A program made the position numbers and the translations under genes. Shown here piece by piece: positions 8,512 through 17,389 of a stretch of 64,000 nt of DNA (position 1 is its first letter; each line of letters opens with the position of its first letter). This DNA comes from Hymenobacter nivis. GTDB lineage: Bacteria; Bacteroidota; Bacteroidia; Cytophagales; Hymenobacteraceae. Below the pieces are notes generated by a model. The model made no database searches and had not been told where the DNA came from. It saw only the letters and a list, made by a program, of their open reading frames with translations. The stretch covers positions 374,127-438,126 of the forward strand of contig NZ_RCYZ01000003.1 in assembly GCF_006439025.1 (NCBI RefSeq), given 5' to 3'.

Positions 8512-10095
8512 ATGAAAACCACTCCTGCAAGCGCAAAGTCCGCCCAAAACACTTCTAATTTCGACGTTATTATTGCCGGGGCCGGGCCGGTAGGGCTCTT
8601 CCTGGCCGGCGAGCTGGCCCTGGCCGGCTGCTCCGTCCTGCTCCTGGAAAAGGCAGCGCAGCCGCACTCGCCCCTGAAGCGGCCGCCGTTTGGGGTCCGG
8701 GGCCTCAACGCCCCTTCGGTGGAGGCGCTGGACCGCCGGGGCTTGCTCCAGGAGCTGGCGCTGCACAAACGGCTGAAGAACCCACACCAAAATGCCGTGC
8801 AAGGGGCCCAGCGCCAGGTGGGGCACTTTGCGGGCATCCCGTTTCACGAGGGCGACGTTGACGCGTCCCGGTGGCCCTACCGCCTGCCCAGCTCAACCGC
8901 CACCAGCTTAATGACCGAGCTGGAGGAGCTGGAAGCCGCGCTGGTCCGCCGCGCCGAAGCCCTGGGGGCCGTCATCGAGCGCGGGCAGACCATCGCGGCG
9001 GTTCAGCAAACGGCGGATGGGGTGACGGTGCACACCGAGGGCCGCGCGTGGCAGGGCCAGTGGCTGGTGGGGTGCGACGGCGCCCGCAGCGCGGTGCGCA
9101 AAGCCGGCGGGTTCGACTTTGCCGGCACGGAACCCGAATTCACCGGCTACACCGCCCACCTTGACCTGACCGGGGCGGAGCAGCTCCGCCCCGGCCGCAA
9201 CCTGACCGCCACCGGGATGTACCTGCAGTCGCAGCCCGGCTACGTGGTGGTGCAGGATTTTGACGGCGGGGCCTTCCATAATTCCGGGCAGCCGGCCACG
9301 CGCGAACACGTGCAGGCGGTGCTCCGCCGCGTCTCGGAGACCGACGTCACCGTTAGCGCGCTGCACCTCGCCACCACCTGGACCGACCGGGCCCGGCAGG
9401 CCACCGCCTACCGCCACGGCCGGGTGCTGCTGGCCGGCGATGCCGCGCACATCCATTCGCCGCTCGGCGGCCAGGGCCTCAACCTGGGCTTGGGCGACGC
9501 CCTGAACCTGGGCTGGAAGCTCGCCGCCACCGTCCGCGGGCAAGCACCCGCAGGCTTGCTGGACAGCTACCACGCCGAGCGCCACCCCCTGGGGGCCCAA
9601 GTCCTGGATTGGTCGCGCGCCCAGGTGGCCCTCATGAAGCCCGACCCCGCCGCCCGCGCGCTGCAAGCCATCGTCCGCGACCTGATGGCCACGCGCGACG
9701 GGGCCACCCATTTTGCCGGTCGTGTGTGGGGCGTTTCCACGCGCTACGACCTTGGCAGCGACCACCCGCTGGTGGGCCGGAGCGCGCCCAACTTTGCGTT
9801 TGAGGACGGGACGACCCTGGGCGAGCTCATGCGCAACGGCCGCGGCCTGCTGCTAGATTTCGGCGACAATGCTGCCCTTGCAAGGGTGGCGAGTGCCTAC
9901 CCAATCAAGTACCTGCCGGGCCGGGCCACGGATCAATTGAACTTAAGCGCCGCCCTGGTTCGCCCGGATGGGGTTGTTGCCTGGGCAACGGACCACGCCC
10001 CCAACAGCGACGACCTCCACCGGGCAGCTGCGCGCTGGTTCGTCGGCGTGGCGGGGCCCCAGCCACTCCCGGTGCTGCCGAACCCGGTTGCGTAA
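8512..10095 (+). CDS. FAD-dependent aromatic-ring monooxygenase (PHBH/RdmE-type)
   Basis: 527-aa class A flavoprotein monooxygenase using FAD and NAD(P)H to hydroxylate an aromatic or polyketide-like substrate. Visible motifs: GAGPVG (residue 23 on), the DG motif in GCDGARSAVRK near 195, and the FAD-ribityl GD motif GRVLLAGDAAHIHSPLGGQG near 305. A C-terminal thioredoxin-like domain (about 420-520) is typical of the RdmE/PgaE/MhpA-like group. Close relatives inactivate rifamycins or tetracyclines or act in catabolism, and nothing here fixes the substrate. The AraC gene upstream is the likely regulator. Confidence 0.88.
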   Translation: MKTTPASAKSAQNTSNFDVIIAGAGPVGLFLAGELALAGCSVLLLEKAAQPHSPLKRPPFGVRGLNAPSVEALDRRGLLQELALHKRLKNPHQNAVQGAQRQVGHFAGIPFHEGDVDASRWPYRLPSSTATSLMTELEELEAALVRRAEALGAVIERGQTIAAVQQTADGVTVHTEGRAWQGQWLVGCDGARSAVRKAGGFDFAGTEPEFTGYTAHLDLTGAEQLRPGRNLTATGMYLQSQPGYVVVQDFDGGAFHNSGQPATREHVQAVLRRVSETDVTVSALHLATTWTDRARQATAYRHGRVLLAGDAAHIHSPLGGQGLNLGLGDALNLGWKLAATVRGQAPAGLLDSYHAERHPLGAQVLDWSRAQVALMKPDPAARALQAIVRDLMATRDGATHFAGRVWGVSTRYDLGSDHPLVGRSAPNFAFEDGTTLGELMRNGRGLLLDFGDNAALARVASAYPIKYLPGRATDQLNLSAALVRPDGVVAWATDHAPNSDDLHRAAARWFVGVAGPQPLPVLPNPVA

Positions 10096-10138
10096 CGCTC
10101 TCCGTTTGAGCGGCCCGCCCCGGGGCCCCGCGGGCCGG

Positions 10139-11431
10139 CTAAAGCAGCAGGCTCACCAGCGAGAGCACCAGGATGAGGCCCAGCACCGGGCTGATGTCGC
10201 GCCAGCGGCCCAGCAGCACCCGCAGCGCGCCCCAGGCCAGCAGCCCGCAGGCCAGGCCCGTGGCGATGGAAAAGCTGAACGGCATCAGGAAAACGGTGAG
10301 CAGCGCCGGCACCAGCTCCTCGAACTTGTCGAAGGCGAGGTGGCGGATTTCGCCCACCATCAGCAGGCCCACCAGCACCAGGGCGGGGGCCGTGGCGTAG
10401 GCCGGCACCACGCCGATGAGCGGAATAACGGCCAGTGACCCTACAAACAGAGCCGCCGTGACCACCGCCGTGAGGCCCGTGCGTCCCCCCGCCGCAATGC
10501 CCGTGGCCGACTCGATGTAGGCCGTGCTGGGCGAGGTGCCGAGCAGGCTGCTGGCCATGGCGGCCACCGCGTCGAGGTTCAGCATCCGGTTCAGGCCCCG
10601 GATTTTGCCGTCGGGCTGCCCCAGGCCGGCCGCGCCCGCGCAGGCCACCAGCGTACCCAGCGAATCGAAAAGGCTGACGTAGAACAGGGCGAAGATGGGG
10701 CCCACCAAATTCCAGCGCAGGGCCCCTAAAACATCGAGCCGGAACGCCACTGGCGCCAGGCTGATACTGCTGGAAAACACCGCCGCCGGGGCCGCTACCA
10801 GCCCGGCCGCCGCCGCCGCCAGCGTAGTGCCCACAATGCCCAGCAAGATGGCCCCCGGCACCCGCCGGATGTGCAGCGCCAGCGTGCCAAACAGCCCCGC
10901 CACGCTGACGACCACCGGCGGCGTGAACTTGCCCAGCGCCACCAGCGTGGCCGGGTTGGCCACCACCAGCCCCATGTTGCGCAACCCAATCAGCAGCAAC
11001 AACGCCCCGATGCCCACCGGAATGGCCGCCACAATGGCTGGCGGAATGGCGGCCACCATTTTCTCCCGGGCCCCTATCAGGCTCAGAAACAAGAACAATA
11101 CGCCCGCCCAAAACCCAATGCCCAGCGCCACTGGCCACGGCACGCCGTTGGTGAGCACGAGGGTGTAGCTGAAAAAGGCCGTCAGGCCCAGGCCCGGGGC
11201 CACCGCTATCGGCACGTTGGCCCCGAGGCCCATGAGGGCCGTGGAGAAGGCCGTGACCAGGCACGTGGCGGCAATCAGGGCGGGCTTGTCGAGGCCGGCG
11301 GCGCTGAGCGTGGCCGGCACCACAAACACGATGTAGGCCATCGTGAGGTAGGTGGTGGCGCCGGCTGCCACTTCGGTGCGCACCGTGGCGTCGTGAGCAC
11401 GCAGGCGGAACAGTTTTTCGAGGAGCGGCAT
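10139..11431 (-). CDS. NCS2 family (AzgA-type) purine permease
   Basis: 430-aa inner-membrane proton symporter for adenine, guanine or hypoxanthine. The sequence opens with MPLLEKLFRLRAHDATVRTE and TTYLTMAYIVFVVP, the AzgA signature, and shows about 12-14 hydrophobic segments. The motif SPSTAYIESATGIAAGGRTG near residue 300 is the conserved NCS2 substrate region. ATG 11431 gives the normal family length. The same frame stays open to 11896, but that extension is a GC-rich non-membrane sequence that would overlap the divergent paaE gene, so I reject it. Confidence 0.92.
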   Translation of the reverse strand: MPLLEKLFRLRAHDATVRTEVAAGATTYLTMAYIVFVVPATLSAAGLDKPALIAATCLVTAFSTALMGLGANVPIAVAPGLGLTAFFSYTLVLTNGVPWPVALGIGFWAGVLFLFLSLIGAREKMVAAIPPAIVAAIPVGIGALLLLIGLRNMGLVVANPATLVALGKFTPPVVVSVAGLFGTLALHIRRVPGAILLGIVGTTLAAAAAGLVAAPAAVFSSSISLAPVAFRLDVLGALRWNLVGPIFALFYVSLFDSLGTLVACAGAAGLGQPDGKIRGLNRMLNLDAVAAMASSLLGTSPSTAYIESATGIAAGGRTGLTAVVTAALFVGSLAVIPLIGVVPAYATAPALVLVGLLMVGEIRHLAFDKFEELVPALLTVFLMPFSFSIATGLACGLLAWGALRVLLGRWRDISPVLGLILVLSLVSLLL

Positions 11432-11752
11432 GGGCTTGGAAATGCGAATAAGGGGGCCCTGGGCGGGGTACGCCGCTGGCCCGGCCGTGCGGCGGCGGGC
11501 GTTTGGCGGGGCCCGGGCGGCGGCAGCGGGGCCCCGCGGTACCTTTGGGGGCCGGCCGGGCGGCCGGGCCCGCCCGGGCAGCCACTGGCGGCGCGGCGCG
11601 GCCAGCGGCGCCCGGCGCGAAAGTAGCAGGCGCGGGCGGCGCGGCGGCCACCGGGCGCCGCGCCGCCGCCCGCCCCAGGGGCCCCGCGCCGCCGGCCGCC
11701 CGGCAGGGCCCGTTGTTGTTTGCCCGTTCTTTTTTTGGCCTCCTTCCCACCC
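11432..11752. other. GC-extreme divergent intergenic region, no gene seen
   Basis: This 321-bp gap between the divergent permease and paaE genes is almost entirely G and C, with repeated GGGCCC and GCCGG blocks. Open frames cross it on both strands but show no recognisable protein and reflect base composition. A plus-strand TACCTTTG (-7 type) at 11540-11547 lies 205 bp upstream of paaE and is a weak promoter candidate. Confidence 0.5.
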
Positions 11753-12832
11753 ATGAGCCGCTTCCATTCCCTCGCCGTCAAAAGCATTACCCGCGAAACG
11801 CCCGACTGCGTGAGCGTATCCTTCGACGTGCCCGCCGAGCTGCGCGAAGCCTTCCGCTACGTGCCGGGCCAGTACCTCACGCTGCGCCGCACCCACCAGG
11901 GCGAGGAGCTGCGCCGCTCCTACTCACTCTGCAGCAGCCCCCTGGACGACGAGTGGCGCGTGGCCATCAAGCAGGTGCCGGGCGGCCGGTTTTCGAGCCT
12001 GGTGGTGGGCGGCGACGGCCTGCGCCCCGGCGACCGGCTCGACGTGATGCCGCCGCAGGGCCGCTTCACGCCGCCCGCCCTGCACCCCGAAAATGCCAAG
12101 CTGTACGTGCTCTTCGCGGCGGGCAGCGGCATCACGCCCGTGTTTTCCATCGCCAAAACCGTGCTCCTCACCGAGCCCCACAGCCAGGTATATTTGGTGT
12201 ACGGCAACCGCGGCCGCAACGCCATCATCTTCAAGGAAGGCATTGAGGCGCTGAAGAATAAATTCCTGAACCGCCTGAGCGTGTACCACGTGCTGAGCCG
12301 CGAGCAGGGCGACGCCGACCTGCTGTTCGGCCGCATCGACCGCGAAAAAACCGCGCAGTTTCTCCAGAAAATTGTGCCCGCGGGCCGCATCGACGAGTGC
12401 TTTATCTGCGGGCCCGAGGAGATGATTACGGGCGTGCGGGAAGCCCTGGCTACCGCCGGCGTGGCCCCGGAAAAAGTCCACTTCGAGCTCTTTGCCACCG
12501 GGGCCCCCAAGGCCGCCCAGGGCCCCGGCCGCCCCGCCGGCACCGACGACCAAAAGAGCCAGGTAAGCGTGCACCTCGACGGCCGCGCCTACCGCCTCGA
12601 CATGTCGTACTACGGCGACACCATCCTCGACGCCGCCCTGGCCGCCGGGGCCGACGCGCCCTACTCCTGCAAAAACGGCATGTGCAGCACCTGCCGCGCC
12701 CGCCTCACCGAGGGCACCGCGGCAATGGATGTGAACTACTCGCTATCAGAAGATGAAATAGCCCGCGGCTACGTCCTCACCTGCCAGGCCCGCCCCACCG
12801 CCGCCCAGGTGGCGGTGGATTTTGACCAGTAG
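11753..12832 (+). CDS. paaE: Phenylacetyl-CoA epoxidase reductase subunit PaaE
   Basis: PaaE passes electrons from NAD(P)H through FAD and a 2Fe-2S cluster to the PaaABC oxygenase. The 359-aa protein has a ferredoxin-reductase FAD domain (about 8-110; RRSYSLCSS), an NAD domain (about 115-240; AAGSGITPVFSIAK, CGPEEM) and a C-terminal plant-type ferredoxin (about 270-359) with the Cys ligands in CKNGMCSTC and LTCQA. ATG 11753 is preferred over the TTG/GTG codons upstream. It lies 10 kb from paaABCD, which is unusual. Part of its 3' end is duplicated at 17171-17321. A related hydroxylase reductase is the alternative. Confidence 0.85.
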   Translation: MSRFHSLAVKSITRETPDCVSVSFDVPAELREAFRYVPGQYLTLRRTHQGEELRRSYSLCSSPLDDEWRVAIKQVPGGRFSSLVVGGDGLRPGDRLDVMPPQGRFTPPALHPENAKLYVLFAAGSGITPVFSIAKTVLLTEPHSQVYLVYGNRGRNAIIFKEGIEALKNKFLNRLSVYHVLSREQGDADLLFGRIDREKTAQFLQKIVPAGRIDECFICGPEEMITGVREALATAGVAPEKVHFELFATGAPKAAQGPGRPAGTDDQKSQVSVHLDGRAYRLDMSYYGDTILDAALAAGADAPYSCKNGMCSTCRARLTEGTAAMDVNYSLSEDEIARGYVLTCQARPTAAQVAVDFDQ

Positions 12833-13495
12833 CAATATCTACTGCCGCGTTACTGGCATAGCGTACACTGGCCCGGCCCAGCCCGGCCCCCAGCTCCTCG
12901 CCGTGCCGTTGCGCGACCGCCGAAAACGAGCATTTAGCGCGGCCTCGGAGCCAGCGGCTTTAGGAGCCGGACTTGCCCCGGCCTGGATATTCGCGCCAAA
13001 CCACCGGGGCCGCGCCGCAACGGGCGGCTGCAAGCCTAGCTCCTACCCCTTGCAAACCATCCTACTGGCTTCGCAGATGGGCTAACGCTCCTTGCGGGGC
13101 CCTGTTATGGGGGCTAAGCGGCCCGAAGCGGCGGGGAATTCCGCGCAGGGCCCCCAGCTTCCAGCCCTGCCCAACCGGGGGCCCGGCAAAAAAGCCCCAC
13201 CGACTTCCGGAAACTGCTTCGGCACTGCTGGCACCCACCCCGTGGGCCGCTTCTCGGGCACTTGGCGGGCTCACCAGAAGGCGCTACATAGGCCCCCCAA
13301 CTCCCCCGGGCCAGGGCCCGGCAGCCGTTCCGTCGCCAACATATTATACTTAACTACTATTTTATTTTGCTTTATCTATACATTCGGTTAGCTCGTGATT
13401 ATTTTTGAAACCTACTCCGCAGCTGATACCTAGCGGCTCCATCAACGGTCGTTGCCCGTTCGCTTCTTCCTCCCTTTCCTTTTCAACCCTTGCTT
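12833..13495. other. 663-bp intergenic region with AT-rich promoter end
   Basis: The first 500 bp are GC-rich and contain only short frames without recognisable products. From about 13340 to 13410 the sequence becomes AT-rich (ATATTATACTTAACTAC, TTTTATTTTGCTTTATC). This is most likely the promoter region of the FG-GAP gene, although no exact TAnnTTTG is present. No RNA gene is recognised. Confidence 0.5.
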
Positions 13496-16400
13496 ATGAC
13501 AACAATTTTTACGCGCACTGGCCACCAGGCCGAGGCCCGCTCGAAATTTCCCCGCGCATTGTGCGCGGCCTTAGTGGGTGTGGGGCTGTGGGCCGGCGCG
13601 GCCGGGGCCCAAACGCCTGGCCCCGCCCAACACCTTCTGCGGCCGGTCGTTGCGCGGCGCACGCCGCACTCGGCCACGGCATTCAAACCTGGGGAAACGG
13701 CGCTTACCACTTTTGCCCTGGCCGGGCCGGGGGCCCGCACGCAGGGCCAGGCGGCCCCGGCCGCCGGTGCTGGTACGGGCCGCTTCCGGGGCGGCTCGGA
13801 AGTGCCGGTGGGCAACACCCCCGTAGCCGCCGCCCTGGGCGACGTGGACGGCGACGGCGACCGGGACCTAGTGGTGGCCAACGGCAGCAGCGCCACGGTG
13901 AGCATCCGCCTGAACAACGGCATTGGCGGTTTTGGCGGGGGCCGGGAAGTGCCCGTTTACGGGCAGAACCAAGGCCTCGCCCTGGGCGATGTAGACGGCG
14001 ACGGCGACCTCGATTTGGTGACGGCCAACAACGGCGGCATTGCGAGTGTGCGCCTGAACAACGGGGCCGGCGTGTTCAGCGGCGGCCAGGATGTGGTCCT
14101 CGCCAGCAACGACCAGCCCGTAGCCCCAGCGTTGGCCGACGTGGACGGCGACGGCGACCTCGACCTGCTCGTGACTGAGTACGGCGGCCGGGTGAGCATC
14201 CGCCAGAATAACGGCCGGGGCTTTTTCAGCGGCAATCAAGAAGTTTTTGTTGGCCAGGGCCCCACGGCCATTGCCGTGGGCGATGTGGACGGCGACGGCG
14301 ACCTGGACTTTGCTACGTCGAGCGCCCTGGGCAGCACCGCCAGCGTGCGCCTGAACAACGGCCGCGGCGTGTTTGCCGGCGGCCAGGATGTGCCGGTGGA
14401 CGATAGCACCGAGGGCATTGCGCTGGGCGACGTGGACGGCGACGGCGACCTCGACTTGCTCGCAACGGCCTACAACGAGAAGGGCTCCGCGGACGTGCGC
14501 CTGAACGACGGCCACGGCACCTTCAGCGGCAACCGGCAGGTGAGCATCGGCAGCTACCCCAATGGCCTCGCGCTGGGCGACGTGGACGGCGACGGCGACC
14601 TCGACCTGGTGGCCACTTACTTTGGCAGCGGCGGCGGCGGCGGGGGGGCGAGTGTGCGCCTGAACGACGGCACGGGCACATTCGCCAGCGGCCAAGAAGT
14701 TCCCACCGGGGACATCCCCAACGGCGTGGCGCTGGGCGACGTGGACGGCGACGGCGACCTCGACCTGGTGACGGCCAATCTCGCCAGCAACACGGCCAGC
14801 GTGCGCCTGAACCAGCCGGCCCCGGTCATTGTCAGCGTGGCGCCGGCGCCGGCGTCTTTCAGGGCCCCGCGCACGACGCCGGTGGCCGCCACCTTCGACC
14901 AGCTGCTCAACACCGGGCCCGCCACCCGGGCCGGCCTCAAGGTATTCAGCCAGCAGGCGGGCGGCTTGAAGGCCGGCACGGGGGCCGTGAGCGGCAACAC
15001 CCTGACGTTCCAGCCGGCCACGGCTTTCAAGCCGGGCGAAACGGTGTTTGCCACCGTGACGCCGGCCGTGCAAACCCGCGACAACCAAAACCCGGCCGCG
15101 CCTTACGTTTTCCAGTTCACCACCGCAGCGGGGGTGGGCCCCGGCGTGTTCCGCGCGGGCTACGACCCGGCGGTGGATGCATCTAGTAGCGGCGTGGCCC
15201 TGGGCGACGTGGACGGCGACGGCGACCTCGATTTGGTAACGGTCAGCAGGGTGTACTTCAACACCGGCGTGGGCACGTTCGTCGCCGGCCCCGCCGTCAG
15301 CGTCGTGGGCTCCCCCCTCAACCTGACCCTGGGCGACGTGGACGGCGACGGCGACCTCGACTTGCTCGTGACCGCCAACACCGGCCGCGGCATCGTGAAC
15401 GTGCGCCTGAACGACGGCCGCGGCACGTTTTCGGGCAGCCAGCAAGTTTCCGTGGGCTTCAAACCCTTCGACGTGGCGCTGGGCGATGTGGACGGCGACG
15501 GCGACCTCGACATCGTTACGGCCAACCAGACCGGCAGCTCGGCCAGCATCCGCCTGAACAACGGCACGGGTACGTTCAGCGGCGAGCAGCAAGTGCTGGT
15601 CGGCGACCAGCCCGTGAGCGTGGCCCTGGGCGACGTGGACGGCGACGGCGACCTCGACTTCGTAACCACGTCCGCCAGCGGCACCACGGCCAGCGTGCGC
15701 CTGAACAACGGCGCGGGCGCGTTCAGCGGCGACCAGGACGTTGCCGTAGGCTTCAACCCCTTCGACGTGGCCCTGGGCGACGTGGACGGCGACGGCGACC
15801 TCGACCTGGTGACGGCCAACCGCTACAACTACAACAGCATCGGGCAAATTATCAACAGCACGGTCAGCTTGCGGCTCAACAACGGGCACGGCGCATTTGC
15901 CGGCGGCCGGGAAGTGCCCGTGGGTGGCGGGGCCAGCAACGTGGCCCTGGGCGACGTGGACGGCGACGGCGACCTCGACCTGGTGGCGACCAGCGGCGGC
16001 GCGGCCAACGTGCGCGTGAACGACGGCGCGGGCGCGTTCAGCGGCAACCAGGACGTTGCCAATGTGTATGCGCAAAGCTTGGTACTGGGCGATGTGGACG
16101 GCGACGGCGACCTCGACATCGTTACGGAAGGTGGGAACTCGGCCACGGTCAGCGTGCGCTTGAACCAAGCCGAGGCGCCGGCCAGCGCCTTCTACCGCTT
16201 GCGGGCGGGCGGCGGGGCCCTAGCCACCTCGCGCGGGCAGTTTGCGGAAGACCAGTATTTTTCGGCCGCCAGCGCCACTTTTGCCACCACCGCAGCCATT
16301 GCGGGCACCCCCGACCCGGCCCTCTACCAGCAGGAGCGCTTCAGCACCAATGGTACGCTCAGCTACGCGCTGCCCGTGGCCAACGGCCCCTACACGGTGG

Positions 16401-16975
16401 TACTGCACTTCGCCGAGCTCTACTGGACCAAGCCCGGCCAGCGCGTGTTCGACATCAACCTGGAAGGGAAAAAAGTGGCCACCAACTACGACATCGTGCG
16501 GAAAGTAGGGCCCCTGGCGGCCACCACCGAAACCTTCACCGTGGCCGTGGCCGACGGCGTACTTAACATCGATTTGAGCGTGCCCTACCTCAGCGGCGGC
16601 GCGGACCAGGCCAAGCTTTCGGCCCTGGAGGTGCTCAGCCCCGACGGCCGCACCCCGCAGCTGGCAAGCGCCCCGCAGCTCGCAAATGCCGCACTGCGCG
16701 GCTCAGCGGCGGGCCCCTTGTCTGGGCTGAGCACTTACCCCAACCCCGCGCAGAATGCCTTTACGCTGGCGTGCACCGCCACGAAAGCACAGGCGGCCAC
16801 GCTGCTCCTCTCCGGCCCGCTGGGCAACGTGCTGCTTCAGCAGGCCGTGGCGCTGCAAGCGGGCTCAAACCTGGTGCCGGTGCGGGCCCCTAACCTGGCG
16901 GCTGGCCTTTATCAGCTCACGCTGCGCCTGCCCGATGGGCAGCACCAAAGCCAACGGATTATTATCCAGCCCTAA
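13496..16975 (+). CDS. Secreted FG-GAP/VCBS double-propeller protein with malectin and T9SS sorting domains
   Basis: 1159-aa exported protein. A signal peptide (about residues 1-40, ending AGAQTP) is followed by seven repeats carrying GDVDGDGD (about 112-440), an SbsA-like Ig domain (about 442-548), seven more repeats (about 568-890), a malectin-like carbohydrate domain (about 895-1048; FAELYWTKPGQRVFDIN) and a type A T9SS sorting domain (about 1077-1159; LSTYPNPAQNAF). DxDxDG loops bind calcium. Seven plus seven repeats suggest two seven-bladed beta-propellers. ATG 13496 is preferred over the TTG two codons upstream. The likely role is surface attachment or glycan binding. Residues near 60 (ATAFKPGET) echo the Ig domain and look like a duplicated scrap. 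Confidence 0.92.
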   Translation: MTTIFTRTGHQAEARSKFPRALCAALVGVGLWAGAAGAQTPGPAQHLLRPVVARRTPHSATAFKPGETALTTFALAGPGARTQGQAAPAAGAGTGRFRGGSEVPVGNTPVAAALGDVDGDGDRDLVVANGSSATVSIRLNNGIGGFGGGREVPVYGQNQGLALGDVDGDGDLDLVTANNGGIASVRLNNGAGVFSGGQDVVLASNDQPVAPALADVDGDGDLDLLVTEYGGRVSIRQNNGRGFFSGNQEVFVGQGPTAIAVGDVDGDGDLDFATSSALGSTASVRLNNGRGVFAGGQDVPVDDSTEGIALGDVDGDGDLDLLATAYNEKGSADVRLNDGHGTFSGNRQVSIGSYPNGLALGDVDGDGDLDLVATYFGSGGGGGGASVRLNDGTGTFASGQEVPTGDIPNGVALGDVDGDGDLDLVTANLASNTASVRLNQPAPVIVSVAPAPASFRAPRTTPVAATFDQLLNTGPATRAGLKVFSQQAGGLKAGTGAVSGNTLTFQPATAFKPGETVFATVTPAVQTRDNQNPAAPYVFQFTTAAGVGPGVFRAGYDPAVDASSSGVALGDVDGDGDLDLVTVSRVYFNTGVGTFVAGPAVSVVGSPLNLTLGDVDGDGDLDLLVTANTGRGIVNVRLNDGRGTFSGSQQVSVGFKPFDVALGDVDGDGDLDIVTANQTGSSASIRLNNGTGTFSGEQQVLVGDQPVSVALGDVDGDGDLDFVTTSASGTTASVRLNNGAGAFSGDQDVAVGFNPFDVALGDVDGDGDLDLVTANRYNYNSIGQIINSTVSLRLNNGHGAFAGGREVPVGGGASNVALGDVDGDGDLDLVATSGGAANVRVNDGAGAFSGNQDVANVYAQSLVLGDVDGDGDLDIVTEGGNSATVSVRLNQAEAPASAFYRLRAGGGALATSRGQFAEDQYFSAASATFATTAAIAGTPDPALYQQERFSTNGTLSYALPVANGPYTVVLHFAELYWTKPGQRVFDINLEGKKVATNYDIVRKVGPLAATTETFTVAVADGVLNIDLSVPYLSGGADQAKLSALEVLSPDGRTPQLASAPQLANAALRGSAAGPLSGLSTYPNPAQNAFTLACTATKAQAATLLLSGPLGNVLLQQAVALQAGSNLVPVRAPNLAAGLYQLTLRLPDGQHQSQRIIIQP
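13841..16110 (+). repeat. 14 near-identical DNA copies of the GDVDGDGD loop
   Basis: The 20-nt core GACGTGGACGGCGACGGCGA recurs 14 times, in two blocks of seven (13841 to about 14770 and about 15206 to 16110), with a spacing of about 140-180 bp. Codon choice in the core hardly varies, although codons between cores do, so the copies are young or kept alike by recombination. Confidence 0.85.
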
Positions 16976-17040
16976 AGGCCGGCCGACAATCTCCACACGC
17001 CGGCCAGTGCTTGGCAGCGCGTTCCAACCACAGCCACGTA

Positions 17041-17103
17041 GCGGGCGGCTGGTTTTGCCCACCTGGGTTTCAGCACCTGGGATGAGCAAAACCGGCCGCC
17101 CGC
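17041..17103. repeat. Long hairpin, 18-bp arms
   Basis: GCGGGCGGCTGGTTTTGC at 17041-17058 pairs with 17086-17103 with a single mismatch around a 27-nt loop. There is no T-run, so it is not a classic terminator. It lies between the FG-GAP gene and the paaE fragment. Confidence 0.6.
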
Positions 17104-17170
17104 TTCCGCGTAGGCTACCCTGAGGCCCGCCTGGTAGCAGGCATCGGCCAGGGGGGCTCGTACGCAGGCT

Positions 17171-17321
17171 GCCCCCAAGGCCGCCCAGGGCCCCGGCCGC
17201 CCCGCCGGCACCGACGGACCAAAAGAGCCGGGTAAGCGTGCACCTCGACGGCCGCGGCTACGTCCTCACCTGCCAGGCCCGCCCCACCGCCGCCCAGGTG
17301 GCGGTGGATTTTGACCAATAG
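17171..17321 (+). pseudogene. Duplicated, internally deleted 3' fragment of paaE
   Basis: This segment repeats paaE 12503-12587 joined directly to 12768-12832, including the stop codon. The join falls at a short CCGCG repeat and removes exactly 180 bp (60 codons). Over the roughly 150 bp retained I count two substitutions and one inserted G (CGACGGACC here, CGACGACC in paaE); the insertion breaks the frame. The near identity shows a recent duplication. The fragment has no start and encodes no functional domain, since the ferredoxin Cys cluster is deleted. The FG-GAP gene lies between the two copies. Confidence 0.9.
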
Positions 17322-17389
17322 CGCGGCGGCGGGGCAGCGGGGGCCCGGTTTGGGCGGTGGCGAATTAGCTTTACCGCATTCTGCTCGTT

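Noticed and set aside
8512..10095. Calling the flavin monooxygenase an antibiotic-resistance enzyme
   Set aside because: The fold is shared by catabolic and biosynthetic hydroxylases; no substrate-specific residues can be read from the sequence.
10139..11896. N-terminal extension of the NCS2 permease to 585 aa
   Set aside because: The added residues are compositionally biased, have no membrane helices and overlap divergent paaE.
13092..13391. 99-aa open frame in the gap upstream of the FG-GAP gene
   Set aside because: Low-complexity Pro/Gly/Ala sequence with no recognisable motif; the frame ends in the AT-rich promoter region.
13841..16110. CRISPR-like regular repeats
   Set aside because: The repeats are in frame, encode calcium loops and are separated by coding sequence; there are no spacers or cas genes.
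13868..16168. 766-aa open frame on the minus strand across the FG-GAP gene
   Set aside because: It mirrors the repeated GDVDGDGD codons (appearing as VEVAVAVHVAQ repeats); long antisense frames are expected in repetitive GC-rich DNA, and the plus-strand protein has clear domains.
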